Counted from the first letter of the stretch, positions 1 through 7,978 are shown. The stretch is DNA of 32,404 bases from CAZNDN01 sp964571815 (GCA_964571815.1 CAZNDN010000034.1:1-32404); one strand, 5' to 3'. Notes: a model not told the origin generated them from the letters alone. Numbers and translations are program-made.

Positions 1-229
1 CCAATCTGTGGAGGAAATTCGACATGTATCCCTCGGTTGCCGAAGCGCTACGCTCTTTTGGTACCGAAGTGTAGGTATCGTTGAACTGTGGGCGATGAGC
101 CGGTCCGCACAGCGGTGTTTCAGGCTCCTTTCCGCCCCCGGGGGGGTAGAGTGCACTTTCGGCCTCTGCCGGGCATCGGGAGACCGGACGGCGCCTTCGT
201 TTCGGCAGGGACTCGCGCAGGGTGAGGGA
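1..229. other. Region downstream of dnaA, no complete gene
   Basis: No complete gene is visible beyond the dnaA stop codon. On the minus strand an ATG at 25-23, preceded by GAGGGATAC, could begin a gene running off the left edge. Its first residues would be MSNFLHRL. This does not look like the start of dnaN, the usual dnaA neighbour, and eight codons cannot be identified. A GC-only palindrome, CCCCCGGGGG, lies near 137-148, but no T-run follows it, so I do not call a terminator. Confidence 0.3.
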
Positions 230-1636
230 TTACTCGGCGGGCGCGATCAACGCCTCGATTTCGCCGATTTTTGCTCGCAATTCCCGGTCGGCTCCCCGTT
301 GCTGCTCGATTCTCTTGCACGCATGGACTACGGTGGAGTAGTCGCGTCCTCCGAAATCAAGGCCGATTGTCCGGAGTGACTGGCGCGTCCACTTCTTGCA
401 CAGGTACATTGCCACGTTCCGGGGAAGGGCCACCGCGCGGCGTCGCGTATGGGCGCTGAGCTGGTTGACACCGACATCGAATGCACGGGCTACCTTCTCC
501 TGGATATAGCGCACGGAGGGGTGCCGGTTGCGCCGACTCACCAGATCGCCACAGATTTCACGGGCCACCGGAAGCGTGATGTCTCTGCCGGTGAACGAGG
601 CGGATGCAATCAGCTTGATCAGCGCACCCTCCAGTTCCCGGACATTGGACGTAACATGGTTGGCGACAAATTCCACGACCTCCGAGGGTAGCTGGATACC
701 GTCGATCTCGGCTTTCTGCCGCAAAATGGCCATTCTGGTCTCAAGGTTGGGCGGCTGGATATCGGCGGTGAGTCCCCCGATGAACCGGTTGATGATGTGG
801 TGCATCATGTCCCGGATCTTCTCCGGCGGGCGATCGGAAGAGAGAACAATTTGCTTGTTCTCAAGCAGCAACTTATTGAATATGCGAAAAAACTCCTTCT
901 GCGTGCCGTGTTTGCCCCCGAAAAAATGAATATCATCGATCAACAGCATGTCCACATCGAGAAACTTCCGATAGAAGGACGTAGAGTCCTTCTTGTTGAC
1001 CACAAAATCGATATATTGATTGGTGAACTCCTCGCTGGTGAGGTAGATCACGTGTTCGGCCGTGCCCTCGGTCTGGGCGAACCGTCCTGTTGCCTGAAGA
1101 AGGTGAGTCTTCCCCAGACCCGTTCCACCGTAGATAATCAGAGGGTTGAATGTTGTCCGGCCGGGGGCCTCCGCCACCGCGATCGACGCCGCACGGGCCA
1201 TGCAGTTGTTGCCGCCGACAACAAAGCTCTCGAACGTGTAGCCCGGATGAAACTGCCCCCTGCGTTCAACAGCGCGGGGAACACGCCGTGACTGGGCCTC
1301 CGAAAGCGTCGCACTGATCGGCTCCACGACTTTCCAATCCCTCTCGACGGGGGTGAAGGTGAGTGTATTGAAGGAAATCGAGGCCTCGGAGAGGGTCTGA
1401 CGTACGATATCGGAAAAATGCTGCTCGATAAAGTCGGCAAAGAAGCGATTGGGGACGTGGACACGAATCTCTCCGTCACGCCGACTCATCTCGGTGGTGC
1501 GAAACCAGGTCTCAAAGGTAGCATCACCGAGCTTTTCCTGAAGAATCTGGAGGCAGACCTGCCAGGACGAAGGTGCTTTCGATTCGTGACACAGTTTGTT
1601 TGTCAACATGTTATCAACATCGGCTCCACTTGACAA
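230..1636 (-). CDS. dnaA: Chromosomal replication initiator protein DnaA
   Basis: DnaA is an AAA+ ATPase that binds DnaA boxes at oriC, melts the origin and loads the helicase. All four domains are recognisable in the 468 residues. Domain I has the SSWQVCLQ...FETWF start. The Walker A motif GGTGLGKT lies at about 170-177, Walker B LLIDDIHFF at about 231-239, and sensor 1 VLSSDRPP follows. The arginine-finger segment INRF precedes QPPNLETR. Domain IV carries the signature FGGRDYSTVVHACKRIE near 428-444. The family's usual histidine in the recognition helix (RDHTT or RDHST) is tyrosine here, at about residue 433; the minor-groove arginine equivalent to E. coli R399 appears kept. The reading frame opens with TTG at 1636 without a good ribosome-binding site. 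ATG at 1609 (MLTNKLCH) is an alternative start. The upstream region carries DnaA boxes, consistent with autoregulation. Confidence 0.97.
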   Translation of the reverse strand: MSSGADVDNMLTNKLCHESKAPSSWQVCLQILQEKLGDATFETWFRTTEMSRRDGEIRVHVPNRFFADFIEQHFSDIVRQTLSEASISFNTLTFTPVERDWKVVEPISATLSEAQSRRVPRAVERRGQFHPGYTFESFVVGGNNCMARAASIAVAEAPGRTTFNPLIIYGGTGLGKTHLLQATGRFAQTEGTAEHVIYLTSEEFTNQYIDFVVNKKDSTSFYRKFLDVDMLLIDDIHFFGGKHGTQKEFFRIFNKLLLENKQIVLSSDRPPEKIRDMMHHIINRFIGGLTADIQPPNLETRMAILRQKAEIDGIQLPSEVVEFVANHVTSNVRELEGALIKLIASASFTGRDITLPVAREICGDLVSRRNRHPSVRYIQEKVARAFDVGVNQLSAHTRRRAVALPRNVAMYLCKKWTRQSLRTIGLDFGGRDYSTVVHACKRIEQQRGADRELRAKIGEIEALIAPAE

Positions 1637-1732
1637 AATGAGAGTGCTGTCGAGACACGTAATTTTTTGCGGACGTAAACTTCATCTGTCGAACGATAGG
1701 TACAAAACCCTGTAATAGAAAAAAATACAGCA

Positions 1733-1738
1733 ATTATA
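1733..1738 (-). promoter_or_regulatory. Possible dnaA -10 element
   Basis: The minus strand reads TATAAT here, about 97-102 bases upstream of the TTG start of dnaA. No good -35 hexamer is seen at 16-18 bases. The DnaA boxes at 1777-1841 are just upstream, where bound DnaA could affect initiation. This is a weak call based on one hexamer. Confidence 0.3.
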
Positions 1739-1776
1739 GTGCAACCAACTCTCGTCGCGGGGCAGTTTTCAACGAT

Positions 1777-1785
1777 TTATCCACA
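1777..1785 (+). promoter_or_regulatory. DnaA box, perfect match
   Basis: TTATCCACA, identical to the high-affinity E. coli box. Confidence 0.85.
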
Positions 1786-1812
1786 AAGTCTTAACCAGTT
1801 GTTAACGTAGGG

Positions 1813-1821
1813 TTGTCCACA
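1813..1821 (+). promoter_or_regulatory. DnaA box, one mismatch
   Basis: TTGTCCACA differs from the consensus at the third base only. It starts 36 bases after the start of the perfect box and has the same orientation. Confidence 0.7.
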
Positions 1822-1832
1822 TTGTAAAGGAC

Positions 1833-1841
1833 TTATCCAAC
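1833..1841 (+). promoter_or_regulatory. Weak DnaA box
   Basis: TTATCCAAC matches the first seven bases of the consensus. It starts 20 bases after the start of the preceding box, again in the same orientation, just before the AT-rich tract at 1848-1861. Confidence 0.45.
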
Positions 1842-2093
1842 CCTTACCAAATTATAATATTGCGCACCGTCATGTCAAAGCAAACCGAGAATCTCCTCCG
1901 GTGGTGCCCCTCGCCGAACGAGCGCCTTGACGAGATGCACCTGACGGAATACAAACGGGCACGAGGCCGGGACGCTTGTCCCGTATGGCCGACACGTCGG
2001 CGGTGCCGGTGCGGAACCGAATGATCCGGCTCTCACCGAACCATGGAATGACCGGGCGCGAACGACGGCGACGTGGGCGTGGGGGGAGGCGGC

Positions 2094-2122
2094 GGCGGCC
2101 GGAGCGCACTCCGTGGGCCGCC
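2094..2122. repeat. Strong inverted repeat between oriC and the DUF5610-like gene
   Basis: GGCGGCC at 2094-2100 pairs with GGCCGCC at 2116-2122. Inside it, GGAG at 2101-2104 pairs with CTCC at 2109-2112 around a CGCA loop. A three-base bulge (2113-2115) interrupts the stem. No T-run follows in either direction, so it is not a standard intrinsic terminator. It lies about 35 bases upstream of the sigma-28-type promoter. The rest of 1871-2157 shows no convincing gene: the plus-strand frame that is open from 1976 has no ribosome-binding site before the ATG at 2228. Confidence 0.5.
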
Positions 2123-2157
2123 ACGGTCTCCCGAGGCTCACCGGGGGTCGGAAAACC

Positions 2158-2185
2158 TAAAGCTTTTCTTCGGGTTTGCCGAAAG
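2158..2185 (+). promoter_or_regulatory. Sigma-28 (FliA)-type promoter for the DUF5610-like gene
   Basis: TAAA at 2158-2161 is followed after 16 bases by GCCGAAAG at 2178-2185. The enterobacterial FliA consensus is TAAA, 15 bases, GCCGATAA. Two other promoters of the same type lie before fliD and flgM in this window, which strengthens the call. The gene starts 43 bases downstream. Confidence 0.6.
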
Positions 2186-2227
2186 AAGGGAATGAGACGA
2201 GCGCACCATCCACAAAGGAGCACGATC

Positions 2228-2926
2228 ATGTCAATCGCACCCGCCGCCCCCGGTTCCCTGACGGTCAATGACTACCCCGGTTCTCTCGGATATACCGCGG
2301 CCCGTAATCGTCAAGCCGGGTCTTCGCTGCCCGCCCGCCGGCCCTCTTCCGCCGGCGCGGTGATATCCGCCGAAAGGTACGCTTCACAGAAGATGTTCCT
2401 CGAATACGAGAGTGCCGACGGCGACAAGGTTTCCTTGCGGATGGAAAGCGTGCGGTATGCAAGGGAAACGATGATGGTTTCCGGCAAGGGGATGAGCGAG
2501 GAAGACTGGAACAACCTGGTGGAGAAGCTCTCCGATGAATTCGTTCGTCTGCAGCAGTCGGTCATTGAAGAGTTTCTCGAGGGGATCGGCGCCTCCGACG
2601 GCACGAAGAAGGAAGTAGACGAGACGGGGGAGAAGGGAATTGAGGGCCTGCCCGAGTACTGGAATGCCGAAAACACATCGCGACGAATCGCCGAAATGGC
2701 GCTTTCGTTCAGGGGAGCGTTTGAAGGCTCCGACGAAGAGTTTCTTGCAATTGTCAAAGGCGCGGTTGACGAAGGGTTTGCTCAGGCCCGCGAGATTCTC
2801 GGTGAAATGCCCGACGAGGTGACGGCGCTGACCGAGAAGACGTACGACATGGTGATGGACCGTCTCGACTCCTGGCTTGCCCGGCAGCAGCAGACTGAAG
2901 AAGCAGCGGCGGCCGCGACTGCCTGA
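2228..2926 (+). CDS. DUF5610-like protein, probably co-regulated with flagella
   Basis: 232 residues. The ATG at 2228 is chosen because AAAGGAG lies at 2214-2220 with seven bases of spacing; the frame is open further upstream but lacks a start signal there. The first 40 residues are low-complexity (Pro, Ala, Ser, Arg). The C-terminal part, from about residue 140 (LPEYWNAENTS), continues through a segment rich in acidic and hydrophobic residues (FAQAREILGEMPDEV) to ETYDMVMDRLD-like helices. This pattern resembles the domain of unknown function DUF5610, from memory of the family. There is no signal peptide or membrane segment. The sigma-28-type promoter and nearby fliD operon suggest a role in motility, but no molecular function is known. 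The protein ends in an alanine-rich tail. Confidence 0.6.
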   Translation: MSIAPAAPGSLTVNDYPGSLGYTAARNRQAGSSLPARRPSSAGAVISAERYASQKMFLEYESADGDKVSLRMESVRYARETMMVSGKGMSEEDWNNLVEKLSDEFVRLQQSVIEEFLEGIGASDGTKKEVDETGEKGIEGLPEYWNAENTSRRIAEMALSFRGAFEGSDEEFLAIVKGAVDEGFAQAREILGEMPDEVTALTEKTYDMVMDRLDSWLARQQQTEEAAAAATA

Positions 2927-2947
2927 GAGCAGGCAACGATCCGCTGC

Positions 2948-2994
2948 CCCGCCTTCGTGCGGGACAAGGCCTCCCGTCCGGCATCCTCAGCCGG
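2948..2994. terminator. Two short hairpins between convergent genes
   Basis: CCCGC/GCGGG (2948-2952 with 2959-2963) and CCGGC/GCCGG (2978-2982 with 2990-2994) lie between the converging ends of the DUF5610-like gene and the outer-membrane-protein gene; the second overlaps the latter's stop codon. Neither has a T-run, so a terminator role is only suggested by position. Confidence 0.25.
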
Positions 2995-4000
2995 CGGCGG
3001 TTTTCCGCTGGGGCGGGCGTAGTTCGATGCCGAACCATAACCGCAGGAACACACTCCAATACGTAACGCTTATTCCCAGATCGGCTCCTCCGAGGTAGGG
3101 GGTCTCTTCGTGGCGGATCAGTTCCGCACCCAAGTGGAGGCAATTGCCGTTGTCGTCGTAGTTTCGCTCCGAATTCCTGTCCTGGTTGAAATGGTCCAGA
3201 TCGGAGGAGACGCCGATGAGGGCTCGGAGTGTTTCGGTCGCGCGCACGATGGCGGTGGTTTTTACCGTCTCGTAGGGCGCCGCTGCGTCATGGCTCCACA
3301 CGCCGAAAGAGTGGCCGGGGGTAAAACTGATCTCCACGGTGCCGGCAATGGAACTGTCCGGTTTCCCCAGCCATAACCCGAGTTTGCCGCTTCGTTCCCA
3401 CCAGGGTGGGCTCACTGGATAGCGGGTGAAGAGGAAGGCGACCGATATTGCCGCGCGCTCCATCAGCGCGGGACTCATCCAACCTGTGCTTACCCCCCAT
3501 ACCGGCCCCACGTACGCTTCGTATTGTTCCGTGCGCATGAATATCATCCCGCCGACTTCTCCCAGGGCGCCGGCGCGCGAAGCGGCGCCGAGCTGAATCT
3601 GGGGGTGACTGAATTCGAAGCTGCCCGACGTGCTCAGCCCTCCGCTGTTGGCCGAAGTGCGCGAGCTGTTTCGGTACGGCCCCGCCCCCAGGATCCCGAT
3701 CCCGGCTGTGGCTTCCGGAGTCAGCGGCAGGAGAAATCGTGCGCTTGCAATCAGATGCTGCCTGCTTAGCGGGGCGACATTGGCGCTGAGAAAGGTCTGA
3801 TGGTGCGTTCGACTGAGCAGGGACGGATTCGCCCACCATGCGCCGGGTATGGAAATACTCTCCAGGTACTGGGTTCGCTGGTAGAAGTAATACGGAGACT
3901 CGACATACGCCGCCTGAATCGATACGCAGAATGTCGCCGCACCGAGCGCCGGAATGCCTGTTCGCCTCAAAAAGTTCTTCGGCAATTGTGTCCCACCCAT
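2987..4000 (-). CDS. Probable outer-membrane beta-barrel protein, hypothetical
   Basis: 337 residues, unrecognised at family level. The N-terminus (LRRTGIPALGAATFCVSIQAA) looks like a signal peptide with cleavage near residue 30. The mature part is rich in Gly, Ser and aromatic residues, with alternating stretches such as EAYVGPVWGVSTGW and ISVTYWSVFLRLWFGIEL typical of membrane beta-strands. It ends near a strand followed by a short polar tail. The start codon overlaps the stop of the upstream MCE gene (TGATG), so the two are translationally coupled. That context suggests an outer-membrane partner for an MCE-type lipid carrier, which is inference. Other envelope roles are equally possible. 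Confidence 0.6.
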   Translation of the reverse strand: MGGTQLPKNFLRRTGIPALGAATFCVSIQAAYVESPYYFYQRTQYLESISIPGAWWANPSLLSRTHHQTFLSANVAPLSRQHLIASARFLLPLTPEATAGIGILGAGPYRNSSRTSANSGGLSTSGSFEFSHPQIQLGAASRAGALGEVGGMIFMRTEQYEAYVGPVWGVSTGWMSPALMERAAISVAFLFTRYPVSPPWWERSGKLGLWLGKPDSSIAGTVEISFTPGHSFGVWSHDAAAPYETVKTTAIVRATETLRALIGVSSDLDHFNQDRNSERNYDDNGNCLHLGAELIRHEETPYLGGADLGISVTYWSVFLRLWFGIELRPPQRKTAAG

Positions 4001-4887
4001 CAGTGCAGTATCTTGATTTGAAGAGGAATTCCGTCCGATTCCAGACTCCGCAGTGCCGCGCGTACCGATTTCAAAAGCTCGCTGAGCCGGGCGACCTGCC
4101 CGCTCCAGACGATTGACTCCGGGTCATCAGCCTGCTCTACACTCTCCGATAGTTGCCCTGCCAATGAGTCCAGTTGCGTAAGGAGCGAGTCGCACCGCGG
4201 GACAAAATCGTCCTGCAGGCGCAGTAGAAGATCGGGAACGGTACTCGCCATGGTATCGGAGAATGTTTCCACCTGCCTGGAGAAGCGCTCGAGCGTATCC
4301 AGTGTGGTGCTCAGAGAGGCGTCCAGCGAAATCATCATGGCGGTGACATTCCCGCTCAGCGTGTCCAGCATGCGGAGCATATTCCACACTTTTCGACGTA
4401 TCGGCGCATCCTCATTATCCCCTCGTGCGAACGAAGCGGAGAGGCCGCGATAGTGGTGTACCACCCGCTTGAGTCTCCACGCCGACCCGATTGCCTCGGA
4501 GAGGCCCGGCACGAAGCTGCCCCTGAGAGTGTCGGAGGGCTCCAGAAGCGGCTTTCGCTTATCGCCGCAGTCCAGAGCGATTACCCGGTCGCCCATGAGT
4601 CCCTTGTCGATGGTCCGAATGCGGTAATTTTCATGGATTCTGAGCTTGCGGTGGGTTTTCACCTCCACCAGAACCTGGTCGCCCAGCCGCCGCACGTCGC
4701 TGATCTTGCCCACCTCAACGCCAAGAATGCTGACAGGATCGTCGATACGCAGGTTGCCGATCTCTTCGAAAACCACATAGCGCACGTCGGCGGGGAACCA
4801 GGCGACGCGGACAAAGAGGCCTCCCACAATCACCACAAACAGCCCCAGAAGCGTCATTACCACGTATCCCAGTTTCCGGTCACTCAC
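4000..4887 (-). CDS. MCE/MlaD-family protein, lipid-transport substrate-binding subunit
   Basis: 295 residues. Proteins of this family sit in the inner membrane, project an MCE domain into the periplasm and pass lipids between membranes, normally with an MlaE permease and MlaF ATPase. Residues 7-29 (YVVMTLLGLFVVIVGGLFV) form one membrane anchor. The MCE domain follows at about 36-108 and includes GNLRIDDPVSILGVEVGKI and TIDKGLMGDRVIAL. After it comes a helical region of about 180 residues with regularly spaced Leu and Ser, likely the coiled or tunnel-forming part. GTG at 4887 is chosen because GAGGAGGAGA lies just upstream. No mlaE or mlaF homologue is in the window. It is divergent from fliD and shares a 152-base intergenic region with it. 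Confidence 0.85.
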   Translation of the reverse strand: MSDRKLGYVVMTLLGLFVVIVGGLFVRVAWFPADVRYVVFEEIGNLRIDDPVSILGVEVGKISDVRRLGDQVLVEVKTHRKLRIHENYRIRTIDKGLMGDRVIALDCGDKRKPLLEPSDTLRGSFVPGLSEAIGSAWRLKRVVHHYRGLSASFARGDNEDAPIRRKVWNMLRMLDTLSGNVTAMMISLDASLSTTLDTLERFSRQVETFSDTMASTVPDLLLRLQDDFVPRCDSLLTQLDSLAGQLSESVEQADDPESIVWSGQVARLSELLKSVRAALRSLESDGIPLQIKILH

Positions 4888-4969
4888 TGCTTGTCTCCTC
4901 CTCAGGCCGCCGGTGACGTCGGAAACACTCCACTTCGACTCTTTTACCGGACGGACCGGTCCGGCGAGG

Positions 4970-4997
4970 TAAAGTTTTCGAGCCCTGTTTCCGATAC
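4970..4997 (+). promoter_or_regulatory. Sigma-28 (FliA)-type promoter for fliD
   Basis: TAAAG at 4970-4974 is followed, 16 bases after TAAA, by TCCGATAC at 4990-4997, matching six of eight bases of the FliA -10 consensus GCCGATAA. FliD is a FliA-dependent gene in many bacteria. The ATG lies 43 bases downstream, the same distance as for the DUF5610-like gene. Confidence 0.75.
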
Positions 4998-5039
4998 ACT
5001 AAATATAGATACGCGACACCCCCCGAAAAGGAAGCTCTC

Positions 5040-7004
5040 ATGGGCATCTCAATGAACGGCCCCTCCGGAATCGATACCGGCCACATCATCGATTCACTGG
5101 TCGAGCTGGAGTACAACACGCGGATCAAGCCGGTTGAGGACCGTGTCGATGCATTTCAACTGAAAATCGACGCGTATTCGAAATTCAAGTCGATTTTGTC
5201 CGAGTTGGGCTCGAAAGCATTCGCCCTTAATACGGCAACATCCTTCGATGTATTCACCGAAAGTACGTCGGACGAAGAGCTGGTTTCGGTCGAGGGGGGC
5301 ACGAATGCGCAGGAGGGTACCTGGGACGTAGGGGTGTACCATCTTGCGCGACGAGAGAAGATGATCAGCGGCGAGGGGCTTATTGCCGACCAGGAGGCGG
5401 CCCTGTCGAGTCTCGGAATCGGCGTGGGAACGATCCGGATCAATGGAACGGATATCGAGATTGACGCCGACGATACGGTGCAGGATATGCGCCGAAAAAT
5501 CAACAGTGCGACCGATGCGGACGGCAAGGATATCGGCGTGACCGCCTCGGTGCTCAAGCTTTCCGATGCGAACTACCGGCTGGTGCTTACGGCCGATGAT
5601 ACCGGAAGTGCGGGGGCGACCTACGAGGATGTTTCGGGCAGCACGCTGCAGGACCTGGGTGTCATTCAGACTGCCGCGGGAGAGAAGGGCACTACCGCTC
5701 AGCAACTGTTGTCGGCCGATGATATCAACGCGGCGTTCGGGGGCCTGGCGGCGGGAGATGTCGTACAGTACACGGGAACGGATCATTCGGGCAACGAAGT
5801 AAGTGGAACCTTTGTGGTCGGTGCATCGAGCACGGTCGATGATTTGCTCGGGCATATCGAGGAAACGTATCACGGCACGGTTACGGCTTCCCTGGGAGCG
5901 GGAGGAGAGCTGGTGCTGACCGACAACATTGCGGGGAGTTCGCAACTCCTGATGAGTTCCCTGGACCTGGGCGGCACGGCATACGCCATGGGTATCGGTA
6001 CCGCGGGAGACGAAGGGGCCGGGGTGCTCAACGCGGGGAGTGATGCGTTTTTCTCGGTTGACGGTTTGCTGATGACCTCGACCGAGAATGAGGCATCCGG
6101 GTTCATTTCGGGAGTTACCCTTACGCTCAACGGTGTCTCGGCCGAAAAGCGGGCGACCGTCGAAGTGGCCAGGGACTACGACGCGCTTGCGGGGAAGGTT
6201 GAGGAGCTGATCAATGCTTTCAACGGTCTGGTCCGTTTCAGGCGTGAGCAGACGACGTTCGGGGATCCTGAGGACGATTCCAGCACGAAAGGACCGTTGG
6301 CGGGGGATATGACCGTCGGGAGTGTGGTAGGCCGCATGCGCTCCGTATTTCAGCGAAACTTCGAACTTTTCGGCACCGACTACACCAATCTGGCGGAGCT
6401 TGGCGTCAAGACCGACTACACTACGGGTGAACTCGAGCTTGACAAGGACAGCTTCAAGGAGGCCCTGCGGGAGGACTTCGATGAAGTCAAGCGGATGTTC
6501 ATTAAGAGCGGTCTATCCGACACACCGGGTATCAGTTTCGGCCGGAGCACCGAAGATACGGAGTCGGCCATATACGAGCTTGAGGAAGTGGATGCCGATA
6601 CGGTCAGGATCCGCATTCAGGGGGAGGCCACCTGGTATGAATCCGACACGAGATTCGGCGAGATTATCACCTTTTCCGAGGGGCCGGCCAGGGGGCTGTC
6701 GTTGACGCTTCCGGAAGGTACGATCGGGGGAGGATCGACCGCGACGTTCACGTACTCAAAGGGACTGACCGGTCACTTGAGCGATGAGGTTGACCGTCTC
6801 ACGGACGGTAGTGAGGGGCTCGTCGCAATGCGGCAGGAAACATGGACCAGGCGAATCAAACAGTCAAAGGACCGTATCGAGCAGCTTGAAGGCCGGATCA
6901 TGAGCTATCGTGAGCGACTGGTGCGCGACTTTTCCCACATGGAGCAGATGCTTGCCCGGATGGAGTCACAGACCGCCAACATGTTCTCCGCACTGGGTAT
7001 GTGA
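5040..7004 (+). CDS. fliD: Flagellar filament cap protein FliD (HAP2)
   Basis: FliD caps the growing flagellar filament and folds incoming flagellin. The 654-residue protein has the N-terminal FliD domain (GIDTGHIIDSLVELEYNTRI, with IDAYSKFKSILSEL following) and a variable middle with repeated hook-IN-like segments (for example GIGVGTIRINGTDIEIDADD near 125-145). The C-terminal FliD domain contains YDALAGKVEELINAFNGLV and ends in a long coiled helix (RIEQLEGRIMSYRERLVRDF) and the hydrophobic tail MFSALGM. The length is greater than in E. coli FliD (about 470), because the central, surface-exposed part is larger. AAGGAAG precedes the ATG. It is first in a fliD-fliS-fliT-like operon under a sigma-28-type promoter. 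Confidence 0.95.
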   Translation: MGISMNGPSGIDTGHIIDSLVELEYNTRIKPVEDRVDAFQLKIDAYSKFKSILSELGSKAFALNTATSFDVFTESTSDEELVSVEGGTNAQEGTWDVGVYHLARREKMISGEGLIADQEAALSSLGIGVGTIRINGTDIEIDADDTVQDMRRKINSATDADGKDIGVTASVLKLSDANYRLVLTADDTGSAGATYEDVSGSTLQDLGVIQTAAGEKGTTAQQLLSADDINAAFGGLAAGDVVQYTGTDHSGNEVSGTFVVGASSTVDDLLGHIEETYHGTVTASLGAGGELVLTDNIAGSSQLLMSSLDLGGTAYAMGIGTAGDEGAGVLNAGSDAFFSVDGLLMTSTENEASGFISGVTLTLNGVSAEKRATVEVARDYDALAGKVEELINAFNGLVRFRREQTTFGDPEDDSSTKGPLAGDMTVGSVVGRMRSVFQRNFELFGTDYTNLAELGVKTDYTTGELELDKDSFKEALREDFDEVKRMFIKSGLSDTPGISFGRSTEDTESAIYELEEVDADTVRIRIQGEATWYESDTRFGEIITFSEGPARGLSLTLPEGTIGGGSTATFTYSKGLTGHLSDEVDRLTDGSEGLVAMRQETWTRRIKQSKDRIEQLEGRIMSYRERLVRDFSHMEQMLARMESQTANMFSALGM

Positions 7005-7032
7005 TCGTCGAAAACGCGACAAGGAGGTGCAC

Positions 7033-7470
7033 GTGGAAAAGGGATACAAGGCATACCGGACCGTCAATGTCGACACCGCCGATCAGGGTAAGCTGATTCT
7101 GATAGCGTACGATGTTGCCGTCAAGCACTGCAGATTGTCGCTGGAGCTGTTCGGTGATACCCGGCGGGTCGAAGAGCGGGTACGGCATCTGTACAAGGCG
7201 CAGAGTGCCCTCTCGGAGCTGATGGGAGCGCTCAACATGGAGGCCGGAGAGGTAGCGAACAACCTCTATCGGCTTTATGAGTACATGCTTCACCGGCTGG
7301 TCAACGCCAATGTGAAGAATGATCGCGGGGCGGTGGAGGAAACCCTCGGCTACCTGACCGAGCTGCGCGATGCATGGAGTGAGGCAATCGGCAATCTGAA
7401 AAAAGAGGAAGAACCCGAGGAGTCGTCCGACGAAGGCTTGTCGCAACACCGTTTCGCGGCCACGGGGTAG
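7033..7470 (+). CDS. fliS: Flagellin export chaperone FliS
   Basis: FliS binds the C-terminus of flagellin in the cytoplasm and prevents early polymerisation. The 145-residue protein shows the FliS pattern: YKAYRTVNVDTADQGKLILIAYD at the N-terminus, corresponding to the family's YxxxxVxTASPxKLIxMLYD, followed by helices with LIGAL-like and NLYRLYEYMLHRLVNAN segments. GTG at 7033 is chosen as start because AAGGAGG is six bases upstream. The frame stays open upstream into fliD, but that part overlaps the end of fliD and has no family similarity. It ends with an acidic stretch and a short tail. The next gene starts six bases after its stop codon. Confidence 0.93.
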   Translation: MEKGYKAYRTVNVDTADQGKLILIAYDVAVKHCRLSLELFGDTRRVEERVRHLYKAQSALSELMGALNMEAGEVANNLYRLYEYMLHRLVNANVKNDRGAVEETLGYLTELRDAWSEAIGNLKKEEEPEESSDEGLSQHRFAATG

Positions 7471-7476
7471 GGACGC

Positions 7477-7896
7477 ATGAACAATACCATGCTGCACAAC
7501 GCGCTCAAAACGCTGCTGGGAATCTGCAAATCCCTGAAGGCAATTACCGGTGGTGTCGAGGTCGACGCTCCCCTGGAGGAGGTGGGGGAGGCGCTGCGAC
7601 GGCGGGGTGAGCTTATCGACGAGATGCATCGGCACACCCGTACCCTGTCGAAGCTCGATCCGTCGTGGGCGGAAACGGCACGGCGGGACTCGGCCCTGGC
7701 CGTCATTGAGGCGGAAGTCCGTCAGACCGCGCTGGCAACGGCCGAAATCGACAAACGAATCACCCGCATGCTCCGCGAAAGAATGTGTGGTGTGGAAAAC
7801 CAACTGGAAAGACTTCCCCACGCTTCACACGCAGCCAGGTCGTACACGGCTCACAGCACGCTCCGGCCCCGGCCCGCGGGGGTATCCGGAACCTAG
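7477..7896 (+). CDS. Probable FliT/FlgN-like flagellar chaperone
   Basis: 139 residues, mostly helical and charged, with heptad-like spacing (LEEVGEALRRRGELIDEMH and AEIDKRITRMLRERM). Small helical proteins directly after fliS are usually FliT- or FlgN-type export chaperones for filament-cap or hook-associated proteins. Sequence identity in this group is low, so the call depends mainly on gene order and composition. The C-terminal 25 residues are Ser/Pro/Arg-rich and probably disordered. ATG at 7477 follows the fliS stop by six bases with a GGGGTAGGGA ribosome-binding stretch made from the end of fliS. The gene converges with the aspartate kinase gene, 82 bases away; no clear terminator is visible between them. 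Confidence 0.6.
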   Translation: MNNTMLHNALKTLLGICKSLKAITGGVEVDAPLEEVGEALRRRGELIDEMHRHTRTLSKLDPSWAETARRDSALAVIEAEVRQTALATAEIDKRITRMLRERMCGVENQLERLPHASHAARSYTAHSTLRPRPAGVSGT

Positions 7897-7978
7897 CCCC
7901 TCGGGAGTCTTAATCCCGGATTTCTCCCTTTTCCGGCGACTTCGTCTCCATGCGCAACCTGAGAATCCGGGGCATCGA

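Larger units (their letters stand above)
1637..1870. other. Candidate replication origin (oriC) upstream of dnaA
   Basis: This stretch lies next to dnaA, is clearly richer in A+T than the genes around it and has no ORF. It contains one perfect DnaA box at 1777-1785, a one-mismatch box at 1813-1821 and a weaker one at 1833-1841, all in the same orientation. AT-rich tracts at about 1711-1740 (runs of A, ATTATA) and 1848-1861 (AAATTATAATATT) could be the unwinding element. Two further relaxed boxes, TTGTCAACA (1600-1608) and TTATCAACA (1611-1619), lie inside the start of dnaA. Position next to dnaA is the most common bacterial arrangement. The call rests on box content and location, since strand-skew data are not available. 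Confidence 0.75.

Noticed and set aside
8..379. Plus-strand frame of 123 codons at the left edge
   Set aside because: Overlaps the 3' end of dnaA antisense, lacks a plausible family and has no good ribosome-binding site.
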